Origin: Holophagae bacterium
Lineage (GTDB): Bacteria > Acidobacteriota > Holophagae > Acanthopleuribacterales > Acanthopleuribacteraceae
Reading direction: 5' to 3'
NCBI GenBank assembly: GCA_030429565.1
Contig: JAUIFE010000012.1
Coordinates: forward strand, 124,001-188,000
Length of the DNA: 64,000 bases
In this document: piece after piece, positions 8,885 through 17,478 of the stretch
How the letters are laid out: each line of letters begins with the position of its first letter
How positions within the stretch are numbered: position 1 is the first letter of the stretch
Translations under genes and position numbers: made by a program
Notes under the pieces: model-generated
The model's database searches: none
Seen by the model: the letters and a program-made list of their open reading frames with translations, nothing else
What the model was told of the DNA's origin: nothing

Positions 8885-10804
8885 ATGGCTTTCTGGCAAA
8901 ATCGATCCATTCGATTTAAGTTGATGATTTTCTTTTTGGTCATCATCAGCCCCTTCACGCTTATCGCCTTCTTGGATTACCGGACCGTGCGCGATCTAGG
9001 TAACACCATCGACGCCCTCCACCAGGGCCACTTCGCAGCGACGCGTCGCCTACAGGAAACCCAATTTGCGATCAGCCAAATCGTTCACGCAGGGATGGGT
9101 TTGGCTAACGAGACCTTGCTGTTTGAGGATGGACGCAACACCATTTTTGATTACAGCCAAGGCACCGACCAGATTCCCGCGCTTCACCTGAGCTGGACCG
9201 CGTGGCAAGCGTCGCAAGCACACCGGTTATCGCGGGGCGCATCCGAAAGCGAACAAGAGATCGCAACCCTCAAGCAAGCAACAGCCGCGGAAATGGCTTC
9301 ATTTCTCGAACACCTGCAAACGGTTAAAGCCGCTTTAGAAGACACTGATGAAGATGATTTTGAGGCGGCCGATATTCAAAGTGATGTGGCCCGCATGAGT
9401 TATTTGGGCGTGAACCTGGAAGCCAAATTTCGCCGTTTGGCGGCCCAGGAACGAGACATTGCGGCCGGCGTTTATCAGCGCACTCAAGCCGCCGTTGCCG
9501 AAAAAGCACGGGGCATCGCGCTGCTGTCGATCGCACTGTGGCTTGCCACCTTGGCGGGTGCCTTTTTCTTCGCTTACCGCCTGACGGCCCCCATCCATCA
9601 CATCGTTGCCATGCTGCGCGACATTGCTGAAGGCGAAGGCGATTTAACGCGCCGCATTACCGTTGATCAAAAAGACGAAATCGGTGAACTCGCAAGCTGT
9701 TTCAACATATTTATTTGCCATTTGGAACAACTCATCCGGCAATTAGGCGGCCGGATCACCCACATCAATCATGAATCCACCGCGTTGTCTCAATTGTCGA
9801 ATGCCTTTGATCACGACAGTGACGAGGTTTTGCAATTGTCGCTGCAGGCCAAACAGCAAAGTGGCTTAATTGATCGCAAGATTAGCGATGCGACCCGTCG
9901 CGCCGAAAGCGCGCAACAAGAAGTCACTTTGGTCACCACGGAAACCCAAAAAATGTGCGGCGGCTTGCACCAAGTTGCGGCACAAATCGAGGCCGTTAGC
10001 GAACAAACCCAAGAGGTTAGCACCGCCATTCACCGCATTTCGGACAGTTTTAACCACATTGCCGAAAACACCCACGAAGCGGCGGAAATTTCGGAAAAAA
10101 CCATGCAACAAGCGGCGCGTTCTGAAACCTTGGCCAAGGAACTCAGTGACGGCGCCCGCGCGGTGGGCAAAATCATTCAGGTAATCAACGGCATTGCCAC
10201 GCGCACCAACCTGCTCGCACTCAACGCCATGATCGAGGCCGGCCGGGCTTCCGAAGCGGGTCGCGGCTTTGCGGTAGTGGCCAACGAAATCAAGGAGCTG
10301 GCCGTTCAGACAGCGGCGGCGACCGAGGAAATCGTGAGTAAAATCGGGGAAATGAGTGAAGCCACCCATGCATCGGTCGCGTCGGTTTCCACCATTTCCA
10401 ACACGATTCGCGACCTCAACCGTATCAACGGCACCATTGCCACCACCATTGAAGCGCAAAATCTCGAAACCCGCCGCCTCTCCGAACAAACCACCCAGGC
10501 GGCGGAAGCCCTCGCCGGTGCGGGCGACACCATGCGCGCCACGGTCCGTTCAACCGAAAAGGTTTTAGGGCGAACCGAATCGCTGCGCGATTGTTTCACG
10601 GTCATTTCGCAGAGCACCGAAGCGGCCGCACACAGCACCAACGCCATCACCACCTCAGTGAATCAAGTGGAGCAAGCCGCCTTGCGCGAGCGGGACGGCG
10701 CCAAGGAACTCAATCGCGATGCCCACGACCTCAGCAAATTGGCAACCGAATTACACCACATGGTCGGGCGCTTCAAGGTCGGTGAGGAACCCGTCGCCAC
10801 GTAG
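8885..10804 (+). CDS. Methyl-accepting chemotaxis protein
   Basis: 639-residue transmembrane chemoreceptor. AAGGAG lies nine bases before the ATG. TM1 spans about residues 13-35; the periplasmic helical sensor region runs to about 205; TM2 spans about 207-232; a HAMP domain follows (TAPIHHIVAMLRDIAEGEGD through DEIGELASCF); the cytoplasmic signalling domain contains the hairpin tip TNLLALNAMIEAGRASEAGR followed by FAVVANEIKELA. This tip departs slightly from the common NAAIEAARAGEAGRGF pattern but keeps the critical Glu and Arg residues. It should signal to CheA/CheW encoded elsewhere. A 7-bp inverted repeat CCGTTAA/TTAACGG (8825 and 8848) lies just upstream and may be an operator. Confidence 0.93.
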   Translation: MAFWQNRSIRFKLMIFFLVIISPFTLIAFLDYRTVRDLGNTIDALHQGHFAATRRLQETQFAISQIVHAGMGLANETLLFEDGRNTIFDYSQGTDQIPALHLSWTAWQASQAHRLSRGASESEQEIATLKQATAAEMASFLEHLQTVKAALEDTDEDDFEAADIQSDVARMSYLGVNLEAKFRRLAAQERDIAAGVYQRTQAAVAEKARGIALLSIALWLATLAGAFFFAYRLTAPIHHIVAMLRDIAEGEGDLTRRITVDQKDEIGELASCFNIFICHLEQLIRQLGGRITHINHESTALSQLSNAFDHDSDEVLQLSLQAKQQSGLIDRKISDATRRAESAQQEVTLVTTETQKMCGGLHQVAAQIEAVSEQTQEVSTAIHRISDSFNHIAENTHEAAEISEKTMQQAARSETLAKELSDGARAVGKIIQVINGIATRTNLLALNAMIEAGRASEAGRGFAVVANEIKELAVQTAAATEEIVSKIGEMSEATHASVASVSTISNTIRDLNRINGTIATTIEAQNLETRRLSEQTTQAAEALAGAGDTMRATVRSTEKVLGRTESLRDCFTVISQSTEAAAHSTNAITTSVNQVEQAALRERDGAKELNRDAHDLSKLATELHHMVGRFKVGEEPVAT

Positions 10805-10956
10805 CCCATTTCAGGTCACAACGGGATGCCGCGTTTCATGATTCCGTACAGATCGGCAACCGGTTCACCTTTCTTTTCGCCTCCACAACCAGACACAGAA
10901 GGGTTTGGCCATTCAGGTGCACAGCGGCCCAATCGAATCAAGGAAGCGCTGCTAGG

Positions 10957-11226
10957 GTGTTGTTGCTCCTAACCGCGCTTACGTTTTGCCCCGATGCCAC
11001 CCGTCATGAACCAATCAGTTTCGAGGAGGCCGTTATCTTCCTTGAACAAAACCCACTGCCGGCCTATTTAATCGACCGAACCATCCAAGATCAATCGGCC
11101 ATAAATCTACTCGCGTTCGTTTTTAAGATCGAGAAAGAGAACATCAAAAGCTACCGCAATGCCGTGTATTTGGCTTATCCCGGCGCTGACCCTGACCAGC
11201 CAAAAGCCAACCATCCCCATGTCTAA
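10957..11226 (+). CDS. Small hypothetical protein, possibly exported
   Basis: An 89-codon frame starting at GTG, with a hydrophobic leader (MLLLLTALTFC) and an otherwise soluble remainder containing FEEAVIFLEQNPLPAYLIDR. The only purine-rich element, AAGGAAG, lies somewhat too far upstream. It is in the same orientation as the ankyrin gene that follows and may be its companion. Composition looks protein-like rather than random, but I recognise no family and the start is uncertain. Confidence 0.4.
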   Translation: MLLLLTALTFCPDATRHEPISFEEAVIFLEQNPLPAYLIDRTIQDQSAINLLAFVFKIEKENIKSYRNAVYLAYPGADPDQPKANHPHV

Positions 11227-11340
11227 AATTCCTGGTATGAAGGAACCGTTGATATGAAGCGGTTGCCCCTGTCCCCGTCTCGTTGCAAAATGCGAGCAGC
11301 GAACCAACCATCGGTTCGCTGTAAGGGGTGCAATCAAACC

Positions 11341-13341
11341 ATGCGGGCCGGCTGGATGTGGCTGATATTATGTCTTTTGGGGACGGCGACTGCGTCGGAA
11401 ACGCTATTTCTAGATGCGTTGCGGCGTGGCGACTTGGTACAGCTCGAACAGCATCGCCAAGAGAACCCCGCCTTGCTTCAAACACGTACCAACGATCAGC
11501 GTACCCTGCTGCATTTGGCAATCACCTATCGCAACCGAGAGTTGGTCGGCTGGCTTTTACAGCACGGTGCCGCGACGGATCAAGTCGACCAACGCGGCGA
11601 CAGCCTGCTACACTGCCTGGTTCGTTACTGGCCCGATGCCGACATCGCGCGCAGCTTGTTAGCGGCCGGCGCCGACCCCAACCAGCGCAACCGCGCCGGC
11701 GACACCCCGCTCTTTTTGCAGATGCGCCTCAACCAGCGCGCCCCCGACCTAACCGCCGCCCTGCTCGAAGGTGGCGCCGACCCCAATCGCGCCACCCGCG
11801 AAGGCTGGGTCCCGCTCCATTTCGCGCTCCAACAAGCCATGGTGACGACGACCAAACTGTTGCTGGAAGCAGGCGCAGCGGTCGACCATGCCAACCGCGC
11901 CGGCCTACGGCCGATTCACATGTTTGGCCCGCGCGACGCGACCATGACCCGCGATTTACGTGCGGATTATTTGCAGGCCCTGGAGTTGGTACTGGCGCGG
12001 GGCGCGCAAGTGAATCTCCCGCATGTTTTTCGCAGCGCTTATGCCGGCGCCGAATACGACCGCAGACGCTTGGCACTGTTGCTGCGTTACGGCCTGCGCG
12101 TTAAAGACGCCTCCGGTCAGGGAACGATAGGGTTACACGACGTGACGGGTATCGATTTGTTGGAACTGCTGCTCAATCAAGGCGCCGCCCGCGACGAGCG
12201 CGATGCTGCCGGCCGCACGCGTTTGGCGGCATCCGTGGCACGGGGCGAAGCGCCAAGCACCGTCATTTTCTTATTAGCTCAAGGCTTCGATGTCAACGCG
12301 CGCGACGCCGAGGGCGCCACCCCGCTTCATCTGCTCTTACGTGCGCCCTATAGCGAGCCTGACCGCGACACTGTCGCGCGCCAACTTCACAGTGCCGGCG
12401 CCGCCGTCGACGCTGTCGACAATCACGGCCGCACGCCGCTGGACCAAGTCGTCGGCAGCGACCGTGTCGGCCTGGTCACTTTGTTTTTACAACAACCATC
12501 CGCTGACGTCGCCTTCTCCGAATTGCTCAACCGCTGCTTGAAAAGGGCCCAGAGTGGCGCCGTTGCCGAACGCCTGCTCAGCGCCGGCGCCTCCGCTCAC
12601 GGTGACGGCCTCGCCCCTTCCCCGCTGGCAGCGGCCTTGACATCCGGCCATGTCGCCGTCACCCAGCGCCTCATGCAAGCGGGCGCGGCCCTCGACCCTC
12701 CTGAACTGGCGACCTTAGCCGAGGGTCCGCTGGAAACGTGGGTCATGGCGGCGGCCACCATGGCGCGCGCCGGCGACGATTATCTGCTCGGTCGATTGCT
12801 CGCGCTAGCGCAAGACCCCAGCGCCGCTCTCGACCTCGGCGTCGGTGACGTGCCCGCAATCTTGCTCGGTTTGCAGCCACTACAGTTAGTCCCCTTCTGG
12901 CTGGCACAACTCGATCACCCAAATGCCGCCCGCCGCTACCACGCCCTTCATCAGCTAGCGGCTTATAGCGGCGACGATTTCGACAGCGACCCGCGCCAAA
13001 TCAACCCCGCGTCGCGCCGGCGTTGGCACTATTGGTACGATTCGATTCTCCCCACACTGGAAAATTTACCGTTACAGCCGCGCGGCAACCTCGGTTTCCA
13101 AATCGATGCCGCCGCTACCGTCCATAGCCTCGATGCCTCCAGCCCCGCCGCCGACGCCGGCCTGCGCCTTGGCGACCGGATACACCGAATCAATGGTTAT
13201 GACCTAAGCGAGGTCGGTTTATCCGCTTGGCGGACCTACCACCTACACCCGCCTGGGTCGCTGGTGACTGACATTGAAATCGAAGCCGCCGACCTCGGCC
13301 TTTGCACCATTCGGCTTCCCACGCCCAGCCAAACCCAGTAA
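11341..13341 (+). CDS. Exported ankyrin-repeat protein with C-terminal PDZ domain
   Basis: Start placed at 11341 because a signal peptide follows directly (about residues 1-19, ending in TATAS); an upstream ATG at 11254 with AAGGAA is possible but would bury it. At least ten ankyrin-type repeats follow, for example TLLHLAITYRNRELVGWLLQ, TPLFLQMRLNQ and VPLHFALQQAMVTTTKLLLE. The final 90 residues form a PDZ domain with AADAGLRLGDRIHRINGYDL. Predicted periplasmic scaffold or quality-control adaptor, about 666 residues. Ankyrin repeats joined to a PDZ domain in an exported protein are uncommon. No protease catalytic domain is present, so it is more likely a binding partner than an enzyme. Confidence 0.85.
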   Translation: MRAGWMWLILCLLGTATASETLFLDALRRGDLVQLEQHRQENPALLQTRTNDQRTLLHLAITYRNRELVGWLLQHGAATDQVDQRGDSLLHCLVRYWPDADIARSLLAAGADPNQRNRAGDTPLFLQMRLNQRAPDLTAALLEGGADPNRATREGWVPLHFALQQAMVTTTKLLLEAGAAVDHANRAGLRPIHMFGPRDATMTRDLRADYLQALELVLARGAQVNLPHVFRSAYAGAEYDRRRLALLLRYGLRVKDASGQGTIGLHDVTGIDLLELLLNQGAARDERDAAGRTRLAASVARGEAPSTVIFLLAQGFDVNARDAEGATPLHLLLRAPYSEPDRDTVARQLHSAGAAVDAVDNHGRTPLDQVVGSDRVGLVTLFLQQPSADVAFSELLNRCLKRAQSGAVAERLLSAGASAHGDGLAPSPLAAALTSGHVAVTQRLMQAGAALDPPELATLAEGPLETWVMAAATMARAGDDYLLGRLLALAQDPSAALDLGVGDVPAILLGLQPLQLVPFWLAQLDHPNAARRYHALHQLAAYSGDDFDSDPRQINPASRRRWHYWYDSILPTLENLPLQPRGNLGFQIDAAATVHSLDASSPAADAGLRLGDRIHRINGYDLSEVGLSAWRTYHLHPPGSLVTDIEIEAADLGLCTIRLPTPSQTQ

Positions 13342-13717
13342 AACCATCGCCGGTTCCCCCAACAAACGGCGCGTTCATAAATGAGCCCAGCCCGATAACT
13401 GGTGCAACCCACCGTACCGGCATTTGGTTTTGTTCTGATTCTTTAGCGACCGGTCGCGTGGCACCTGTTTCCCGGTAAATGTGACCTGGGTCGCCGAATC
13501 ACGGTTTCCCACCAAGCTTTCAGCACAGCCATCCAAAAAGGCGGCATTGTAGTGTTTGGGACGACCCTTCACGTCACATAGACGTCACGAATCACTGCCG
13601 CCTCCGGCTGACCCCGATTGTTCCAACCCGCCCCACAACTTGGCTTGCCAGCCCCCTCACTTACTTACCAACCGGTTCCGCCACCGGCCTTGTATTTTTA
13701 TTGAACCCGGAGTCGTC
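13342..13717. other. Intergenic region without recognised gene
   Basis: Short frames occur but none has a supporting ribosome binding site. It presumably contains the promoter for the surface protein gene at 13718. Confidence 0.5.
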
Positions 13718-16702
13718 ATGTTTGCTTTTCGAAAAATCCTATTCTTTGTGCTTTTCACCACGCCGCTTTGGGCCGCCCCCACAACCCGTATTCTTTCACC
13801 GGTAAAATACCGGACGATTGCCGTCGGCGACAGCGTCTTGTTGCGCGGCGAAGTCACGGGCACGACCCGTCAAGGCTCCTGGCAGATCCAAAAACTCGGC
13901 AGCGAAACCGCGCCGGTCACCCTGCAGGGCAATGAACCCGAGCGCTATCGCTTTGAGGAACAAGGCCTGTATCAAATGACGTTTTCGGTCACCGCCAACG
14001 GCGAAACCGCGCCGCGCACCATTGAAAACAGTCGTCTGATTGCCGTCACCGTCAATGACCTCAACTTCGAGCCTTACCTCGAGTATTCCGGAGACACCCA
14101 TTTTGTCGTCGCCAACGGCACCACCCTCAATTTCGAAGCCCAGGCCGACGATTTTGAAAACAGCTTTCCGGAGGACTATCCGGGCAATTTTGTGACCGTT
14201 TTTTGGCTCGTCAACGGCACCTTGGCCGGCACCGGTGAAAATTTCAGCCTGCCGCTGGAAATTACCGATGACGCCTTTTCCCGTGGTTCCTATCCGGTCA
14301 CCCTCGAGGTTTTTGCCGCCGACAGCGAGAACAAAGCCTCCGATGACCGGTATCGCATCGACATTTACGTGTACAACGACGAACGGCCGCCCGAACCAGG
14401 CTTTAACGGCACGGATCCCGACGAAACGCTGTTCCTCGCGCAAGGCACCCGCTACGAGATCAATCCGACGCTGCGTTTTGCAGGTAACACCACCTGGCTG
14501 CGTCGCTGGCGTGCCGTGCACCTCCAATCCGGTCGTGTCTTGCTGGACAGCGACACCAACCAGCCGCCACCGCTCGACCTCGACGAGCCAGGTGTCGTTT
14601 CGCTCGAATTCGATGTCGAAAACGCCGACGGCACCCGCGCCGCCGCCGCCCCCCACCGCGTTTGGCTTTACACCTATGATCCCAATGCCGACATCACCGT
14701 CAAAATCACCGAACCCAGCACCGACGCACTGCGCTTCGAAGCCGGCGGTGCCATTAACATCACCGACGAAACCGGCATCCGCATGAAGGCCTTCATTTAC
14801 GACCCCAACCTCTTCCAACCGACCGACCCCGCCCAAACGTTTGAGCAAATTGGCATTGCCACGCGCTGGAGTTTTTTGCGCCCCGACGGCGGCACGCTCC
14901 TATTAGACGGGGTCGAAAACAACGCCACCTGGATCTTTGAAATCATTGGCACCTGGCACCTGACAATGTCGGCCTACAACAGTCTCGGCATCACCAGCTC
15001 CCAACCCGACACCATGTCGATTGAGGTCGCCGAAGCCGGCTCGCTCAACGACGCCGAACCCAACAACAGCCGTGCCCAAGCGACCGAAACCCAGTTCGGC
15101 AGCTTTGCCGGGCTTAGCCTCAGCGACAGCGATCCGGTCGACTGGTTCGCCTTCGATCTGGACCGAGGCGGTGAAAACCTGCTCGTCAACATGGATCTGC
15201 GACGCGCGCAAGGCGACGTAGAAATCGCTGTCTACCAGGGCGACCGCCAAGTGCACCGCGAGCGACTGCCTGGCGGTAAGTTTCACCCTTTTTCCTTTGT
15301 CAGCGCCGATCCCGGCCGTTACTTCCTCGAAGCCGTGCTTGTCGATCCCGCCAAACACAAGGCGGGCCTGGCGTTCGGTCTCGCCGTCTCGGCCTCGATC
15401 CCCCGGCTCAGTTTTCCCAAAGTTCGCGAAGACGACGCCACCACCACCGACATTTCGCTGGTTAATCCCACCAATGGCGATGCGCGCGTCAGCCTCGAAG
15501 CTCGCAACCCCAATGGCGAGATCCTGCAAGTGATTTCGCTTGATTTACCCGCCAAAGGCCGCTTGCGCCGTGGTGTCACCGACCTGTTCCCCGCCGCCGA
15601 TAAACGCGATATCGAATGGGTTCGTGTTTTGTCGGATCGCGCCATCACCGGCTCGTTCACCTTGCGCGGCCAAGACGGCCAAAGTGAATCGGCCGAACCG
15701 GCGCAAAGCGGTTTGCTGCACGAGCTGGTCATGCCCCACGTGGCGCGCGACACCTCGGTTTGGTATACCGAAGTCGGCTTGGTCAACAACAGCGCCGAAT
15801 ACATTTCGCCCAGCCTTAACACGCCGGCAAGCGCCTTTGAGCTGGATGTCGACCGTCCCTACCGCAGCGAAACCGTGAACTTCAATAGCTTGTTCAACAA
15901 TCGCATTCCCGAAGGCAATGAGTGGGGCATGTTCCGCGAAGAAAACAACTTGCCCGCGTTGGCGGGTGTCGAGTTATTCGGCTTCCAAGACGCAACGCAA
16001 ACGGCAGCGCTGAACCTGGCCTCACCACGCGCCAAAAACCCCAACTTCGTCTACACCCGCAACGATCTTGTTTTCCCACACGTCGCCGCCGATACCGCCC
16101 AATTCTGGACCGGCATTGCTTATGTCAATACCGGTACCGAAACGGCGCAGCTCAACCTCAAGGCTTACAACGGAGCCGGCCAATTGCTCGGTCAGCAAAG
16201 TGCAACCGCCGCGCCGGGCGACAAAGTCGTCGGCTTGGCCCATGAACTTTTTGACAGCCTTGACGCGCGTGCCCAAATTGGTTGGATAAAGTTGGAAACC
16301 ACCGGCAGCATTCAGGGTTACGAGTTGTTCGGCAGCAACCGCACCGACCGCCGCCGTCTCGCCGGTCTGGCCGCCGTGGCAGGCGGCGCCAAAAAAGTCC
16401 ACTTCCCCGACGTCATCAGTAGCGCGGCACGCTGGACCGGCTTGGCGGTGGTCAACTTGGCTGAGAACAACAGCGCGACCCTAACTTATGCGGCATATGA
16501 CGACAGCGGTGCACTGATCGCCGAGGTCACGCAAAGCTTGGCACCGCTCGCCAAACAAGTCACCTTGGTCAGCGCCCTATTCGGTGCCGAGCGTGCCCAA
16601 CGGATCGCCTGGATCCAGCTTGACGCTGATCAACCCTTGGCGAGTTTTCAACTGAGCGGCGATTTTGCCGGCCATAACATGTCGGGCATGACCGCCCAAT
16701 AA
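13718..16702 (+). CDS. Large secreted repeat protein with PPC-like domain
   Basis: 994 residues from the ATG at 13718 (GGAG upstream); the signal peptide ends in LWAAP. An upstream extension of the frame to 13556 is proline-rich, lacks a binding site and is rejected. The N-terminal 440 residues form several Ig/PKD-like beta domains (LRGEVTGTTRQGSWQI, FVTVFWLVNGT). A pre-peptidase C-terminal-like domain follows, beginning DAEPNNSRAQATE and containing DPVDWFAFDLD. The C-terminal half holds about four copies of a roughly 110-residue beta unit with the pattern FPHVA-DT--W-T-I--VN, a central AYN--G--L segment, and WI-L-----I-GYELFG. Probably a cell-surface or extracellular adhesive or scaffold protein; it lacks a catalytic domain and a dockerin-like tail. 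Confidence 0.8.
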   Translation: MFAFRKILFFVLFTTPLWAAPTTRILSPVKYRTIAVGDSVLLRGEVTGTTRQGSWQIQKLGSETAPVTLQGNEPERYRFEEQGLYQMTFSVTANGETAPRTIENSRLIAVTVNDLNFEPYLEYSGDTHFVVANGTTLNFEAQADDFENSFPEDYPGNFVTVFWLVNGTLAGTGENFSLPLEITDDAFSRGSYPVTLEVFAADSENKASDDRYRIDIYVYNDERPPEPGFNGTDPDETLFLAQGTRYEINPTLRFAGNTTWLRRWRAVHLQSGRVLLDSDTNQPPPLDLDEPGVVSLEFDVENADGTRAAAAPHRVWLYTYDPNADITVKITEPSTDALRFEAGGAINITDETGIRMKAFIYDPNLFQPTDPAQTFEQIGIATRWSFLRPDGGTLLLDGVENNATWIFEIIGTWHLTMSAYNSLGITSSQPDTMSIEVAEAGSLNDAEPNNSRAQATETQFGSFAGLSLSDSDPVDWFAFDLDRGGENLLVNMDLRRAQGDVEIAVYQGDRQVHRERLPGGKFHPFSFVSADPGRYFLEAVLVDPAKHKAGLAFGLAVSASIPRLSFPKVREDDATTTDISLVNPTNGDARVSLEARNPNGEILQVISLDLPAKGRLRRGVTDLFPAADKRDIEWVRVLSDRAITGSFTLRGQDGQSESAEPAQSGLLHELVMPHVARDTSVWYTEVGLVNNSAEYISPSLNTPASAFELDVDRPYRSETVNFNSLFNNRIPEGNEWGMFREENNLPALAGVELFGFQDATQTAALNLASPRAKNPNFVYTRNDLVFPHVAADTAQFWTGIAYVNTGTETAQLNLKAYNGAGQLLGQQSATAAPGDKVVGLAHELFDSLDARAQIGWIKLETTGSIQGYELFGSNRTDRRRLAGLAAVAGGAKKVHFPDVISSAARWTGLAVVNLAENNSATLTYAAYDDSGALIAEVTQSLAPLAKQVTLVSALFGAERAQRIAWIQLDADQPLASFQLSGDFAGHNMSGMTAQ

Positions 16703-16710
16703 CGGCCAAC

Positions 16711-16727
16711 GTTAATCGAACCTTAAT
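16711..16727 (+). promoter_or_regulatory. TTAAT direct-repeat box upstream of the two-component operon
   Basis: GTTAATCGAACCTTAATG contains two TTAAT half-sites whose starts are 11 bp apart, one helical turn, as in PmrA/QseB/OmpR-type operators. It ends about 90 bp before the response regulator start. A very similar sequence, TTAATCCATCCTTAATG, lies at 21578. I infer an operator for the regulator encoded immediately downstream (autoregulation). Confidence 0.55.
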
Positions 16728-16816
16728 GAAAACCGAATAGATTGAGAGAATGCCGGGTGGCCCGTCTGTGGCGCGCCCGGCAAACCCAAGCTCGGCGATC
16801 ATAGGGAGTTCGGTTC

Positions 16817-17413
16817 ATGAAAATGTTGTTGGTCGAAGATTCCACGCGTTTGCAAAACGCCCTCAAACGCGGTTTGGAGCGCGAGGGATTTGCCGTCGAC
16901 GTTCGCGGTGACGGACTCGAAGGTTTAGAATGGGCCCAAGCTTACGATTATGACGTCATCGTGCTCGACCTGATGCTGCCAGGCCTGCCAGGCTTGACCC
17001 TGCTCGAACGCCTGCGCGCCGCCGGCAAACAAACCCATGTGCTCATCCTTTCGGCCAAGGACCAAGTCGAAGATCGCATTCGCGGACTCGAACTCGGTGC
17101 CGACGATTACTTGGTAAAACCCTTCGATTTCAACGAACTCTTGGCGCGCGTCAAAGCCTTGGTTCGGCGCCGTTACGCCGCCAAAAACCCGGTCATCGAA
17201 ATCGGCGCCGTGCGCGTGAATACCGCGCTCAATCAGGTATGGTGCCAAGAACGGGAAGTCGCGCTTTCCCCCAAGGAGTTCTCATTATTAAACTTCCTGT
17301 TGGCGCGTCGCGGTCGCGTCGTCAGCCGTGATATGTTGCTCGACCATCTTTACGAAGGTTACGGCGAAGTCACCGGCAACGTCATTGACGTCGTTGTCTG
17401 TAAAATCCGCTAA
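16817..17413 (+). CDS. OmpR/PhoB-family response regulator, interrupted by in-frame stop
   Basis: Receiver domain with phospho-acceptor Asp51 (VIVLDLMLPG), switch Ser79 and Lys101 (DDYLVKPFDF), followed by a winged-helix effector domain (LSPKEFSLLNFLLARRGRVV, GNVIDVVVCKIR). Translation stops at TAA 17411-17413, giving 198 residues. Reading on in the same frame gives KVRVDGQDDLIQTRRGFGYV then IP and a TGA at 17480-17482, exactly the missing wing and C-terminus, with that TGA overlapping the kinase ATG in a 4-base ATGA. The stop is one C-to-T change from CAA. As written, the regulator lacks the wing hairpin and should bind DNA poorly. It could be a recent mutation, a recoded stop or a sequencing error. 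Cognate partner of the downstream kinase. Confidence 0.9.
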   Translation: MKMLLVEDSTRLQNALKRGLEREGFAVDVRGDGLEGLEWAQAYDYDVIVLDLMLPGLPGLTLLERLRAAGKQTHVLILSAKDQVEDRIRGLELGADDYLVKPFDFNELLARVKALVRRRYAAKNPVIEIGAVRVNTALNQVWCQEREVALSPKEFSLLNFLLARRGRVVSRDMLLDHLYEGYGEVTGNVIDVVVCKIR

Positions 17414-17478
17414 AAAGTACGCGTCGACGGGCAAGACGACTTAATCCAAACGCGACGTGGCTTTGGGTATGTGATTCC

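Noticed and set aside
13796..14848. 350-codon frame antisense to the large surface protein
   Set aside because: Gly/Val-rich antisense shadow with no start signal.
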